Positions 15,024-24,492 of a DNA stretch of 61,428 nucleotides are shown one piece after another. Position 1 is the first letter of the stretch. Each line of letters begins with the position of its first letter. The stretch is from an uncultured Bacteroidales bacterium. Lineage in GTDB: Bacteria > Bacteroidota > Bacteroidia > Bacteroidales > UBA4417. The notes under the pieces were generated by a model. That model did not search any database and was not told the origin of the DNA. It was given only the letters and a program-made list of their open reading frames with translations. The stretch covers positions 1 through 61,428 of the forward strand of contig CAIRMR010000052.1 of NCBI GenBank assembly GCA_903879715.1. Reading direction: 5' to 3'. The translations under genes were made by a program, and so were the position numbers.

Positions 15024-16139
15024 ATGAAAGAAGTTAAATTAACGCGCCAAGAGCTTTATGATCTGGTATGGGGTGAATCTATGCTTCAACTTGCTAAGAG
15101 GTTTATAATAAGCGATGTGGGGCTCAGAAAGAAATGCAGGAGCCTAGAAATTCCTTTACCCAATGCCGGTTACTGGGCTAAAGTAAAGTACGGGAAGAAA
15201 GTTACTGAAAAGAGACCTTTGAGGGATTTTAATGGAGAGCAAACAGCGCTATTGAAACTAAGAGAGGATGAAAATGAGAATGCATTGTCGCATGCCGGAA
15301 TGAAAAAAATGATTGAAAGTGATAACCGTATTAATCTTATTGTTCCGGAAAAGCTAAGCAACCCTGATAAAATGATATTATCAGTCAAAGAACAACTTAA
15401 ACAGAAAGAAGTTTTAAAAGAGCACAGACTTTTTATACACAGCCCTCAAAATGAGTTAAGTATAACTGTCAGACCCGTAACCTTACCCAGAGTATTATGT
15501 TTCATGGATACGCTGATAAAAGCTATGCGTGGCAGAGGATTTGAAATAAAGCTAAGCAGAGAGAGTTCCTTCTTCGTGTTTGAAAGGGAAGAATATGCGT
15601 TTTGGTGTCATGAAAATTTAACAGAGGTGACAAAAGTGCCGGGAACTATTCAAAATAAGGATAAATATATTTCGACACTGTGTTTGCATGTAAAATTCCA
15701 ATGGAGTTCCAGAGAGTGGCAAGACGGGAAAAGGATATTAGAACAACAGTTATCCAGCATAATAGCAACACTGGAAGTCAGAGGGAAAAGAGAAACAGAA
15801 GAACGAATAATCCGAGAAAATCATTGGGCAGAGCTGAGGAGGAAAGAGCAGATAGAAAAAAATATACAGGACAGAAAGGAGAAAGAACTTAATGATTTTA
15901 AAGAATTGTTTAAAAAAGCCATACGGCATGATAAAGCTGAAATGATCAGAAGCTATGCCGATAAACTTGAAAAGCACGCTATATTCAATAACGAATTGAC
16001 TGCTGAAAAGAAAGAAGAAATAGATTGGGCAAGGAAGAAAGCTGACTGGTACGATCCGTTTATTGAAGCTGATGATGAGCTATTAAGTGATGTTGAAAAG
16101 GAAGAACTGATTTTTAAGAAGAAGAATTGGCGGGGATGA
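15024..16139 (+). CDS. Conserved island protein with LTRQELYDLVW start
   Basis: The 371-residue protein opens VKLTRQELYDLVWGESML, then LAKRFIISDVGLRKKCRSLE and IPLPNAGYWAKVKYGK. I know this segment from many hypothetical proteins of mobile islands; it reads as a helix-turn-helix specifying DNA contact (about 4-55). Residues about 140-245 form a mixed domain, and 255-370 are a charged, Lys/Glu-rich helical tail with coiled-coil character. No catalytic motif is seen. It diverges from the HipB-like gene over a gap with three inverted repeats, so regulation by that protein is possible. A DNA-associated role in mobile-element biology or defence is an inference. Confidence 0.6.
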   Translation: MKEVKLTRQELYDLVWGESMLQLAKRFIISDVGLRKKCRSLEIPLPNAGYWAKVKYGKKVTEKRPLRDFNGEQTALLKLREDENENALSHAGMKKMIESDNRINLIVPEKLSNPDKMILSVKEQLKQKEVLKEHRLFIHSPQNELSITVRPVTLPRVLCFMDTLIKAMRGRGFEIKLSRESSFFVFEREEYAFWCHENLTEVTKVPGTIQNKDKYISTLCLHVKFQWSSREWQDGKRILEQQLSSIIATLEVRGKRETEERIIRENHWAELRRKEQIEKNIQDRKEKELNDFKELFKKAIRHDKAEMIRSYADKLEKHAIFNNELTAEKKEEIDWARKKADWYDPFIEADDELLSDVEKEELIFKKKNWRG

Positions 16140-16181
16140 GAAATGAACCATCGGCCACTGCCAGTGGGTTAGATTTTCAGA

Positions 16182-16844
16182 TCAATGAATAGGCCTAATG
16201 TATTTTACCGGTTGCCGAGTAAACTTAACATTTCTATTTCCCGAATTTATCAAAATGGGGTTTGTGAAATAAATTCTATATAATATCTTTACTCCATAAC
16301 TAACAGGTTGAACATCTATTATATCAGCATTAATATAATAACCTCGTGGGAAATTACCTTTTTCATTCATTGAAGCAATCTGAATCCGAAGAGGATCTAT
16401 ATTAGCAGGTTGAAGTTCCCAGTCTCCAGTATACCCTTGATTGAGAAGTGTATTAAAATTATCCCGTGTAGCGACCTGAACGCCAAAAAATTCATTATCT
16501 AATTCACTAACATCAATCGCAGCATTTGCCTGAAGATAATCTTCAAGAAAGTGCTGAATATTTGAGTGGAATTTTGAATTTACCTCAAAAAAAGTCAATT
16601 TTTCAATTAAATCTTCATTTTTAAAGTTACTTGAGTTAGCTAACCTAATGACATTTTCCAACTGTTTTACATTAAGATTTTTTATTCCCAGATTGAAATT
16701 ATTCAGAATCAATTCTTTTTCGGCAATCTTTTCACTTTCAGATAAACCAAAGTATTGAATCTCTTTGTTCAATTTTTCTTCTTGTTTACTAGCAGGTAAT
16801 CCGTGCAATGAAAAAATCAAAAAAGCTCTTTGGTATTTGGTCAT
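16182..16844 (-). CDS. Uncharacterised 220-residue protein
   Basis: The product starts MTKYQRAFLIFSLHGLPASK and has no signal peptide or obvious catalytic motif. The first half is helical and Lys/Glu-rich; the second half (from about 120) contains VATRDNFNTLLNQGY, IDPLRIQIASMNEKG and YGVKILYRIYFTNP, suggesting a beta domain. It converges with the gene at 15024. The next minus-strand gene upstream, a PP2C phosphatase, is 128 bp away. I do not recognise a family. Confidence 0.55.
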   Translation of the reverse strand: MTKYQRAFLIFSLHGLPASKQEEKLNKEIQYFGLSESEKIAEKELILNNFNLGIKNLNVKQLENVIRLANSSNFKNEDLIEKLTFFEVNSKFHSNIQHFLEDYLQANAAIDVSELDNEFFGVQVATRDNFNTLLNQGYTGDWELQPANIDPLRIQIASMNEKGNFPRGYYINADIIDVQPVSYGVKILYRIYFTNPILINSGNRNVKFTRQPVKYIRPIH

Positions 16845-16972
16845 TTGAATAAGATTAGATTATTAGTCGATTTATTTCAGTACTGAAAATTGCATATTTT
16901 ATTATGTAAAAATACACAATAATATTAATGCGAGTTTACTATCAGGAATTATTAATGATGAACTGATTCAGA

Positions 16973-17719
16973 TTATTGTAAACCACTATCAGATTCCATT
17001 TCTATCATGGCAGCTGTTAAGTTGTCGTGACGACCTTCGTTTTCAAAACCTATTGAATCAATTTTTTCAACCAATTGATTAACAGCTGTTTCGACATCTG
17101 AATTCTGACTTGCCATTTTTACCAATTCCTTTTCTGAGACAGCACCCCATATTCCATCCGTACACAAAAGAAACCTATCGCCTTTTTGATATAATAAGTT
17201 ATCCGTTATATCAATTTCCACATTTGATTTTAGGCCCAATGCCCGGGTAATGATGTTTGATTGAACAGATACGCGTGCCTGTTCTTCCGTGATTCGCCCT
17301 GCATAAACTAAATCGAAAACATAGGAGTGGTCATAAGTGCGGTGAAGTATTTTCCCATTTCTCAGCTGGTAGATACGACTGTCGCCCACGTGGCAGCAAA
17401 CGGCTTTTTGGGGCGCAATAAGTAAAGCCGAAACGGTAGTGCCCATGCCGAGGTAAAGAAGATTTGATTTGCCTTCTTTCCAAATTGTGGCATTGGCTTT
17501 TTCGATTGCTGTTTTTAAGGCATTAACCGGATTTTCATCAATGCATTTCACAACTTCATTGATGATTGTTTTAACAGCCTTTTCAGCTGCATGACGACCG
17601 CCTTTGTGCCCTCCCATACCGTCGCAAACTACAAATAGTTCACCAAATTTTGTTTTTGCAAAGTTGTAGAAGTCCTGGTTTTCGAAGCGTCCGCCTGTTC
17701 TGGATTGAATGTGATGCAT
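16973..17719 (-). CDS. PP2C-family serine/threonine phosphatase
   Basis: This 248-residue protein has all PP2C metal-binding motifs: VVCDGMGGHKGG (D33, G34), CHVGDSRIYQL (D113), LLCTDGIWG (D188) and GRHDNLTAAMIE (D232). It is a soluble, single-domain Mn/Mg-dependent phosphatase, close to the bacterial PrpC/Stp type. Such enzymes oppose Hanks-type kinases; no kinase is encoded in this window. The ATG at 17719 gives MHHIQSRTGGRFENQD, the usual family start, where the enzyme begins just before the first motif. A candidate -7 element (TATATTTG on the minus strand, 17788-17795) lies about 70 bp upstream. Confidence 0.93.
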   Translation of the reverse strand: MHHIQSRTGGRFENQDFYNFAKTKFGELFVVCDGMGGHKGGRHAAEKAVKTIINEVVKCIDENPVNALKTAIEKANATIWKEGKSNLLYLGMGTTVSALLIAPQKAVCCHVGDSRIYQLRNGKILHRTYDHSYVFDLVYAGRITEEQARVSVQSNIITRALGLKSNVEIDITDNLLYQKGDRFLLCTDGIWGAVSEKELVKMASQNSDVETAVNQLVEKIDSIGFENEGRHDNLTAAMIEMESDSGLQ

Positions 17720-17818
17720 GTTGTTTACTATTTCGTTTCAGATAAGTTTATAAAGCGGAAAGGGCTTGCCTTTAGAAAGCAACAGTTCAAATATATCAAT
17801 ATTCGCATAGTCAGCATA

Positions 17819-18322
17819 TTATATTTCACTTTTGAGCAACCAACAGAAATTTTCAACTTCTTTTTTAAAGGTTTGTAAATCTATTCTATGTTCTAATTCA
17901 GAATAGATACTGAAATTGATTCCGAAAATTGAATTATCAAGTACCAGGTTCTGATATGTCAGATTGTAATCGATTATATTATCCTTTTTGCCTAGGACTA
18001 TAACCATAAGATTCTTAAATAATTTATAATCGTTTACCGGTGAAAAATTTATATCCACGCTTTTATAAAAAATTGCAGGATTAAACAATAAGCAAGGAAT
18101 ATTTAAGCTGCGGCCGGTATGATAGCCGATATAGCCACCCATGCTGGTGCCCATTACCAGGTCAATCCTGTTATTCATTATTATTTTATCAATAATGCTA
18201 TTCACATCTGCTTGCAAATAATCAATTACAGGAGCAAAAATGTTAAAATAGTTGTTTAAAACAGCCTGCTTTTCTTCAGAAAGGCTTCCGTTTAATCCGT
18301 GGAGATAGAGAAGGTTTAACAT
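17819..18322 (-). CDS. YqiA-like alpha/beta-hydrolase
   Basis: The 167-residue product starts MLNLLYLHGLNGS, where the HG of the oxyanion region comes early, as in YqiA/UPF0227 esterases. The nucleophile motif is GTSMGG, a later acidic position is in VLGKKDNIID, and the terminal His is in ELEHRID. These make up a Ser-Asp-His triad. The frame stays open 10 codons further upstream, but the family begins at the LYLHG strand, so I chose the internal ATG at 18322. It is probably a cytoplasmic esterase with unknown substrate. The gene stands alone, with an AT-rich gap of about 250 bp upstream. Confidence 0.75.
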   Translation of the reverse strand: MLNLLYLHGLNGSLSEEKQAVLNNYFNIFAPVIDYLQADVNSIIDKIIMNNRIDLVMGTSMGGYIGYHTGRSLNIPCLLFNPAIFYKSVDINFSPVNDYKLFKNLMVIVLGKKDNIIDYNLTYQNLVLDNSIFGINFSIYSELEHRIDLQTFKKEVENFCWLLKSEI

Positions 18323-18579
18323 AGTTATGAGATATGAGTTAATAGTGGCCAATTGTCAATTCCTAATTAACGTTGACCGAATTTAACTGAGTTTTATATA
18401 TGTGAATTCTTTGGAAATTAATTATGACACGAAAAGGATAAGGTATTTCGTGTTTGTTTCTAATACAAATACAAAGGTAATGAGTGACTACGCCAAGATA
18501 AGACGTTAACAATTATTACCAAAAAAAACATTCTATAAGGCTCAGAAACTAATTAGAAAACAGGAAGTAAAGATCAATA

Positions 18580-19662
18580 TTATTTGGGATCAAATTTTTT
18601 AAGAAAATTCATAATTTCTACAAGCTCTTTAATCTTTATCTCCAGATCAGAAAAAAATGACCAATTATCTTTAATAGTAATTGAACGAAAGTGTCCATCT
18701 CTATTAAATTTGAACTTAACATTTTGATTTTTATAATAGAATTCTGCTAGGTCAGATAGAAAAGTATCTCTCTTTTTACGAATTGTTGAGCCTTTTTTAC
18801 TTTTTTCTATTTTTGGCACGGCGAATAGCTTTAATACATTTCCTTGCCACTGTAGCCCAAAATCAAAGTCATTTTTTGTTAATACGAGATCAAGTAATCC
18901 GTTACCATGGGTATTAGCCGTTTTTAAATTAAAGTCCTCTTTGGCTTTAAATTGCGAAATAGAACTATGATTAATTATCAGATTGGCTCTATAATCTTCA
19001 AATATTCCTTTCAGTTTGATTTTATCGAGAGATGTCTCCAAATTTTTAAAATCAATAGCTTCTAATCCGGCATTTGACACACAGTGAGAAATCATAACAA
19101 GTTCATTCAGGTACTCAAGCCAAAGCGAAATCAATGCATAATGTCTTTTATCAATTTTTTTCTCGACAAGAGGAAGATTTTCATTGAGCGTTTCAGCTAT
19201 TTTTTTGTACGTAATATTTTTCCAGCCATCTTCTTTACACTCTTTCGTTTCAAATAAAGTAACTAAATAAAAAAGAGGTGGCTTTGAAAATTTTTGCTTT
19301 TTACTCAGCAAATCAATCTTTTTTTTAATACTTGAACATTGACTAATATCAGTTTTCCCACTATTATGAACTGTAGTCTTTAATTTCATTTCAAAAACTG
19401 CAATTATCTCACTTTCGTTTTTAATAATGAGATCAATGGATTCTTTCTCATAAATAGGAGTAAGTTCAGCAGATTGGAATCCTTCCTCAGATTCTATCAA
19501 TTTAGAGAAGAAATTCGGAATTATTTTACATGCAAAACCGAACAATCCAGTATGGAATTTTTCCTTATCCACTAATTGAATTGCGGTAAAAGGATGTTCG
19601 ATTAAAGTTTGAAATGATTTATTAAGATCAATTTCACTCAATGATGAATTTTGCTTTGTCAT
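18580..19662 (-). CDS. PD-(D/E)XK nuclease-superfamily protein
   Basis: The N-terminal third holds a restriction-endonuclease-like core: ELTPIYEKESIDLIIKNESE then IIAVFEMKLKT (about 85-115), where D and ExK form the metal site. The following KKIDLLSKKQKFSKPPLFYL is the next helix and strand of that fold. The C-terminal half is Lys-rich and ends in long helices (IKIKELVEIMNFLKKFD). The protein (360 residues) resembles PDDEXK_4-type proteins of defence islands. It is downstream of the DUF2779 gene on the same strand, 65 bp away, so these two and the AAA ATPase may form a unit. The target and partners are unknown. Confidence 0.68.
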   Translation of the reverse strand: MTKQNSSLSEIDLNKSFQTLIEHPFTAIQLVDKEKFHTGLFGFACKIIPNFFSKLIESEEGFQSAELTPIYEKESIDLIIKNESEIIAVFEMKLKTTVHNSGKTDISQCSSIKKKIDLLSKKQKFSKPPLFYLVTLFETKECKEDGWKNITYKKIAETLNENLPLVEKKIDKRHYALISLWLEYLNELVMISHCVSNAGLEAIDFKNLETSLDKIKLKGIFEDYRANLIINHSSISQFKAKEDFNLKTANTHGNGLLDLVLTKNDFDFGLQWQGNVLKLFAVPKIEKSKKGSTIRKKRDTFLSDLAEFYYKNQNVKFKFNRDGHFRSITIKDNWSFFSDLEIKIKELVEIMNFLKKFDPK

Positions 19663-19727
19663 AATTTGATTCTTTTAAGTTGAATACTAATATGATGAAT
19701 TTATTCTAAACGAGGACATTCTTGAAA

Positions 19728-21698
19728 TTAAGAATTCAAATCATTCTTCCAGTACTCCCAAATCATTACCATTGCCAGGGTATCGAGTTCGCAGTAGCGT
19801 AGAAGGCCGGAGGCAATTTTCTTTCGCTCCAGTTCGGTGATTTGGGCAAACTGCATTTTGGCGTAAGCTGTCATGGCGGCGCCGCCATCGGCAAGCTGGT
19901 CGGACATGAAAAATTCATCAATCAGGTCTTCGTCGATGTTATCGAATAAATGCGGGAGCAGCTTATAAGGGCTTATCATTTTACCGTTTTCATCTTCTTT
20001 GATCCATATCCAGCCATCCTCAAAATTCAGACTCTTTATCTGAGAAGTCTTGCCGTAAATGGGTTGTGAATACTTTGCCCGGATAAAACCGGATGAATTT
20101 AACACGGCCGGCAGCACATATTTAATAGAGTTGGAACCACCCATCAGCGGATGATAGTAATAGTTTTTGACCAGCTTTAAAAGGTCAACCATATCCCTTT
20201 CGCCCTGGTGAGTATCGGAATGTGTAATAGTACGGAAAAAGGCAATCAGCTCATCCTTGTCGGGGACATCTACCCTGGAAGCATCCACTAACTGCTTCAT
20301 TACCTGGTTTAAAACGGCATTCTCGTGATTGGCGTACCTAAAAATGGTTCCTTTATCATTTTCAAGCTGGATTTTCAGAGCACGAAGAAAGTGGAAATTC
20401 GGAAACTCGCCTTTTTCTTCAGATAAATACTGCCCTTTATGTTCAATTACATGATCCGCGGAAACGGTATGATGCGAAAACTGAAAAGCAATCTGCTCGT
20501 ACGGTTTACGCCCTTTGTGAAAGGGAATGGCCAGCATGGATGTTTCAAAATCAATAAAATGCAAGGGGTAAACAAATTTATCAAACTCCTTTCGCAAACC
20601 TTCAGTATCAACATAAGCTTCGCTGTCGCTATCATTGGTTTTCGAAATCTGCAACCATTGTCTTTCTTTTGTTGACAAGCCTTCGGCGGAAGGAGGATCC
20701 TTTTTACCCAGATCGTCCTCTGTGACATCCTTCATGAAATAAGTACCCTTATCCATCAGACCCACTTTGCCCCTGAAATTCCAGATATCCAGGACCAGCG
20801 GAGCATCAAGTTTTTCTTTTGTGCAACCTAACTGCCCTGACCAGCATTCCTTAAATCCCGATAATTTGCCTTCCTGTTCTTCCTGTGCCGATGCGCGGAA
20901 ATCGCAGGATTTGCAGTCTTTATTTATTGGGGTAATTATGTTTTCATCTTTTTCGTATTTATCGGCAAGGTGATGAATATAACCGATAAAACTTATTGCA
21001 CGACCCGGAATCTGATAGACCTCTTCATAAACCATCTGTAACAGGTCATCGACATTGATGCGGATTAAAATCTCCTCTCCTATCTCAGCCTTGGTTGTAC
21101 CACCTATTACCTGTACAAAAGTCCTTTCGTTTTCAACCTTAATAAGCTGAAATTTCTGGTTCAACCCGTCAACAGTGGCAATCGTATTTTTATCAGCCAG
21201 CATTAAATGGGCGCGCACATTCCAATCCGGATAAGCCTTGCTTATTACATACTTCTGAAATGCGACATCATACAGGTATTCGCGCCAAGCTGATGCCAGT
21301 CCGCCCTTGGCATTACGCATATCCAGCGAATCCCTGCCATCGAAAGATTTGGATTTAACCTCAATCAAATTAATGGTATTGCCTTTTTTTTCGATGATGT
21401 CGGCACGGATAAACAAGTTTTCGTACTTAAAAGCAGCTTCAAAAATCACCAAATTTTCCTGCAATACTAATTCCTGTGTTCTCCGAAGAGGAATTTCGTA
21501 ACCACGTTCCTCAATATTTATTCCTGAGGGGTAGTAGCACTTGGCCAGTTCGCCCACCTGATAGCCACCTTCGGCCAGGGCTTCGAGAAATGAGTTGTCC
21601 TTTCCTTTGTCGGGGTATTCCTGTTTCCCGGTATAGTATAGTTTTGACGGACAATCCAGTCCTATTTTAAAGCGGGATTTTGTGAGAAGTCTGGCCAT
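19728..21698 (-). CDS. DUF2779 RecB/Cas4-like nuclease family protein
   Basis: The 656-residue protein starts MARLLTKSRFKIGLDCPSKL, a typical DUF2779 opening with a first Cys near 16. A PD-(D/E)XK core is visible in LFIRADIIEKKGNTINLIEV continuing KSKS (about 112-136). A second cysteine group near 268-271 (DCKSCDF) and about 292 (FKECWSG) could complete an iron-sulphur cluster as in Cas4/AddB nucleases. The C-terminal half (DFETSMLAIPFHKGRKPYEQ to YCELDTLAMVMIWEYW) looks like an RNase H-fold 3'-5' exonuclease. A two-nuclease DNA or RNA processing enzyme is suggested. It follows the AAA ATPase gene by 166 bp on the same strand. Confidence 0.82.
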   Translation of the reverse strand: MARLLTKSRFKIGLDCPSKLYYTGKQEYPDKGKDNSFLEALAEGGYQVGELAKCYYPSGINIEERGYEIPLRRTQELVLQENLVIFEAAFKYENLFIRADIIEKKGNTINLIEVKSKSFDGRDSLDMRNAKGGLASAWREYLYDVAFQKYVISKAYPDWNVRAHLMLADKNTIATVDGLNQKFQLIKVENERTFVQVIGGTTKAEIGEEILIRINVDDLLQMVYEEVYQIPGRAISFIGYIHHLADKYEKDENIITPINKDCKSCDFRASAQEEQEGKLSGFKECWSGQLGCTKEKLDAPLVLDIWNFRGKVGLMDKGTYFMKDVTEDDLGKKDPPSAEGLSTKERQWLQISKTNDSDSEAYVDTEGLRKEFDKFVYPLHFIDFETSMLAIPFHKGRKPYEQIAFQFSHHTVSADHVIEHKGQYLSEEKGEFPNFHFLRALKIQLENDKGTIFRYANHENAVLNQVMKQLVDASRVDVPDKDELIAFFRTITHSDTHQGERDMVDLLKLVKNYYYHPLMGGSNSIKYVLPAVLNSSGFIRAKYSQPIYGKTSQIKSLNFEDGWIWIKEDENGKMISPYKLLPHLFDNIDEDLIDEFFMSDQLADGGAAMTAYAKMQFAQITELERKKIASGLLRYCELDTLAMVMIWEYWKNDLNS

Positions 21699-21864
21699 GA
21701 TGTATTTTATAAAAGGAACTAGTTGATAATAGTTTTTTTTAAGTATTTTTTAATATACCGATTTTCAATCATTGCTAAATTATGGAATATATTTATTCCT
21801 TGAAGGGAATTCATTTATCTATTTAAACTCCCTTGCCAATTAGCATCTGGATTGTAATCAGGGG

Positions 21865-23598
21865 TTACCCGGTAATGCGAAAATTTGTTTCGACAGGTTC
21901 GCGGGTAAATCCGATCTTTTGCATGCCGGCACGGGTGATTTGTTCTTCCCGGCAGAATGTTTCAATTTCAGTGATGGAAGGAAATGAACCGTACAGCAAT
22001 TGCTGCAGCAAACATTTGCGGGCCACGTTTTCGATTTGTCCACCGCTAAGTTCAAACGATTGTGATAATTGCCGGGCATTAACCACAGAAAGGCCTTTTA
22101 TCTTATCCATCCATATCCTGATCCTGGCTTGGATATCAGGTTTTTCGAAGCATATTTTGTAGAGGAAGCGGCGCTCAAAAGCCTGGTCGAGGTTTTGAGT
22201 AAGATTGGTGGTTGCGATCAGAATGCCTTGCAAGTCTTCCATTTCCTGTAAAATGATATTCTGAATGGCGTTTTCAGTCTGATCAACAGCAGATGATCCT
22301 ATTTTTTTGCGGCTGCCAAATATACCATCAGCTTCATTGAAAAGCAGGATCGGGGCAACCTTACTTTTTTCAACTTTTGTGCGGTATTCGTCGAATATTT
22401 TTTTGATCAGTTTTTCCGATTCGCCAAACCACATGCTCTTGGTTTCACTGATGGAGATCATATGGATATCACGGCCGGTTGTGCGGGCAAGCTGGTATAC
22501 CGATTCCGTTTTACCAGTTCCAGGAGGGCCATAAAGCAGCACAGCGACACCAGTCCTCATACCGGAATCCTTCATGCGCTGGACCAGGTTCGCAGTGTTT
22601 TCAGGTTTCAATATATCAGTCAGGAATTCAAGACTTTTTGTTTCCTTGCCGCTGAAATACAACTCTTTCGGAACAATACCGGAAGCCAGGATATCTGAAT
22701 TTTTCTTTTTCTTCTTTTTGTCTCCAAAAGCAAGGTCCTTATCATCATCAAGCAATAGTTCAATGCCCGACTCGGTAAGAGAAACACGCTTGTCGCTTCT
22801 GAAATGACCGTCATCGAGTTTTACAAGGCCTGCTTTTATCAGACCATGAGATCCGCGCAGAAATGTTTTTCTAACACGCATCCTCTCCCCTATTTCAGCA
22901 TACATAAATCGTATTGCTTCAATCAGGTCGGTAGATTCTTCCTCGCCAAAAAACTCAGTACATAATAGCAGGAAGAATATTTTATCTTCATTACTTAACG
23001 AATGTTCTTCCAATCCTTTTAAAAAAGGCAGTTCTTTGTTAATATTCAGCACTCCCTGAATTTCGCGGAAAAGTTCGCTTCGAATGTACTCTCCGTCGTT
23101 ATAATCAGAAAAGATCCTGGTGAGGTGAGACATTAGGGCGTACACATCAGGAATCTCAATCGTCCTTTTTTTTGGCTTCACCCCCTTCATCAGCGAATCA
23201 AGAACTTCCCTGTTGACATAGAACTTTATGCTATTTATGTTAAAACCGCCCATCCTGCTTCTGCTCTGTGAGTTTTCGTGAAAGCTGATAATTTTCTTAT
23301 TCAGCAATTCGTCCATTTCAGGCATATATACAAGAACCGACATAGGACTACAACCGATATACCCAGCGATGTCATCAAGATCAACAGCGGTATGTCCGAA
23401 ATTCAGGCTTAGAATTACACAGAATATTGCAGACTGTATATCAGTTATTTCGAGAAAAGCAGAGAGTGCCTTAAGTTCTACCTTGCTATCTTTCAGAAAT
23501 TCTTTTTTTAGCTCTGATTCCTTTGCAAGAAGCGCAATTACTTCGACATATTTTAATAGATCAACTGCTTTTTTTTCTTTTTCAGGTATGGTTGTCAT
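21865..23598 (-). CDS. AAA ATPase with long N-terminal region
   Basis: The C-terminal half of this 577-residue protein is an FtsH/Cdc48-like AAA module: Walker A YGPPGTGKTES (357-366), Walker B ILLFNEADGIF (418-427) in which Asn replaces the usual Asp, sensor 1 ATTNL (462-466), arginines FERRF (474-478), and sensor-2-like SGGQIENVARKC. The first 300 residues are helical with winged-helix character (AGYIGCSPMSVLVYMPEMDE; RKTFLRGSHGLIKAGLVKLD) and probably recruit substrate or partners. It likely remodels or unfolds protein complexes. It is first in the minus-strand run with the DUF2779 and PD-(D/E)XK genes. A good -33/-7 promoter precedes it. Confidence 0.85.
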   Translation of the reverse strand: MTTIPEKEKKAVDLLKYVEVIALLAKESELKKEFLKDSKVELKALSAFLEITDIQSAIFCVILSLNFGHTAVDLDDIAGYIGCSPMSVLVYMPEMDELLNKKIISFHENSQSRSRMGGFNINSIKFYVNREVLDSLMKGVKPKKRTIEIPDVYALMSHLTRIFSDYNDGEYIRSELFREIQGVLNINKELPFLKGLEEHSLSNEDKIFFLLLCTEFFGEEESTDLIEAIRFMYAEIGERMRVRKTFLRGSHGLIKAGLVKLDDGHFRSDKRVSLTESGIELLLDDDKDLAFGDKKKKKKNSDILASGIVPKELYFSGKETKSLEFLTDILKPENTANLVQRMKDSGMRTGVAVLLYGPPGTGKTESVYQLARTTGRDIHMISISETKSMWFGESEKLIKKIFDEYRTKVEKSKVAPILLFNEADGIFGSRKKIGSSAVDQTENAIQNIILQEMEDLQGILIATTNLTQNLDQAFERRFLYKICFEKPDIQARIRIWMDKIKGLSVVNARQLSQSFELSGGQIENVARKCLLQQLLYGSFPSITEIETFCREEQITRAGMQKIGFTREPVETNFRITG

Positions 23599-23653
23599 AA
23601 TGTTTGTTAGTTGTTAGTATTCCAGATTAATATCATTATTAAATGCATTACTT

Positions 23654-23681
23654 CAAATTTATTTGTCCAATCCATTACCAA
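23654..23681 (-). promoter_or_regulatory. Bacteroidota-type promoter of the AAA ATPase gene
   Basis: On the minus strand TTG (23681-23679), 17 bp and TAAATTTG (23661-23654) fit the -33/-7 spacing of Bacteroidota sigma-A promoters. The start codon is about 55 bp downstream. Confidence 0.5.
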
Positions 23682-23819
23682 GAATTTTACCAGTAAAATA
23701 AAAAAGTAAAATAGTGTAAAATATCTCGCATAATACTGCACAATGCGCAGGAGCAAAATCCTGATGAGAAAACCGTTATTTGAATCAATTGATGAGGCCA
23801 AGGATGTCAGAGGCAACGG

Positions 23820-23849
23820 GGTGTATTTGATTTTTTCTGCAAATACACC
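23820..23849. repeat. GTATTTG hairpin, second copy
   Basis: GGTGTATTTG / CAAATACACC is a perfect 10-bp stem with a 10-base T-rich loop, related to the core of the hairpin at 12567-12627. The rest of 23599-23936, apart from the promoter, holds nothing I can support. Confidence 0.65.
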
Positions 23850-23936
23850 TGCAAATCTAGGGACAGGCATGACAGGATAAAGGACATGGAGACAACGATT
23901 ACCGGAATCGAGGGAATATTTACCAGTGCTAACTAA

Positions 23937-24377
23937 TTAATGGTTAAATTTTACAGAATATCCTCTCCTATCCAGATGAACCATGTGCCTGGCAAGACCT
24001 GATTTGCCGGTGTAAGTGCCAAAGGCTCCAACGAGATCGGGATGAGTGGCTTCGACCAGCATGTTGGCAGATTGCAGTATTTTAATATCCTCATTTGTAA
24101 ATTTCCAGTCGCCATTGAGATCAAAGACAAGAATATCAATTGCTTTTCCTTTCATATGATATGATTTTTCTGAAGAATTTGACAGGATCTTATTGTACCA
24201 GTTATAACGTAAGCCACTGATAACGATCCATCTGTTACGGTATCCTGCTTTTGATAATTCTACTTTGATCAGGTTTAGTTTTTGCCTGGTTTTGATATCC
24301 GGAGGCGGAAGAAAAATAAACCTAATTGTAAGAAGCATCAATACGGAAATCAGTAAGATTGTTACAGTTTTTCTCAT
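23937..24377 (-). CDS. M15/DUF882-like peptidase, membrane-anchored
   Basis: I chose the ATG at 24377, which gives MRKTVTILLISVLMLLTIRF, a clean N-terminal membrane segment; the longer frame would bury this behind a charged leader. The 146-residue product has the M15/YcbK-type zinc motif SYHMKGKAIDILV (H74, D81) and a final HMVHLDRRG (H131, H134, D136), plus the substrate loop SGLRYNWYN. Such enzymes cut peptidoglycan peptide bonds on the outer face of the inner membrane. Phage endolysins of this fold exist, but the membrane anchor argues for a host-type hydrolase. No holin-like gene is adjacent. Confidence 0.72.
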   Translation of the reverse strand: MRKTVTILLISVLMLLTIRFIFLPPPDIKTRQKLNLIKVELSKAGYRNRWIVISGLRYNWYNKILSNSSEKSYHMKGKAIDILVFDLNGDWKFTNEDIKILQSANMLVEATHPDLVGAFGTYTGKSGLARHMVHLDRRGYSVKFNH

Positions 24378-24492
24378 CCCTACTTCAATTACTATATTGA
24401 ATCTATGTATTACAGCACCAATTTGTTCTTTAATCAATACCAGATGGTTGTAGTCCCCGGTTTAGTTTGGATGAGAAAACATCTGCGGTAAT

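Noticed and set aside
18323-18352. Upstream start for the YqiA-like hydrolase
   Set aside because: The extra ten residues precede the first strand of the fold and lack family support; the ATG at 18322 was chosen.
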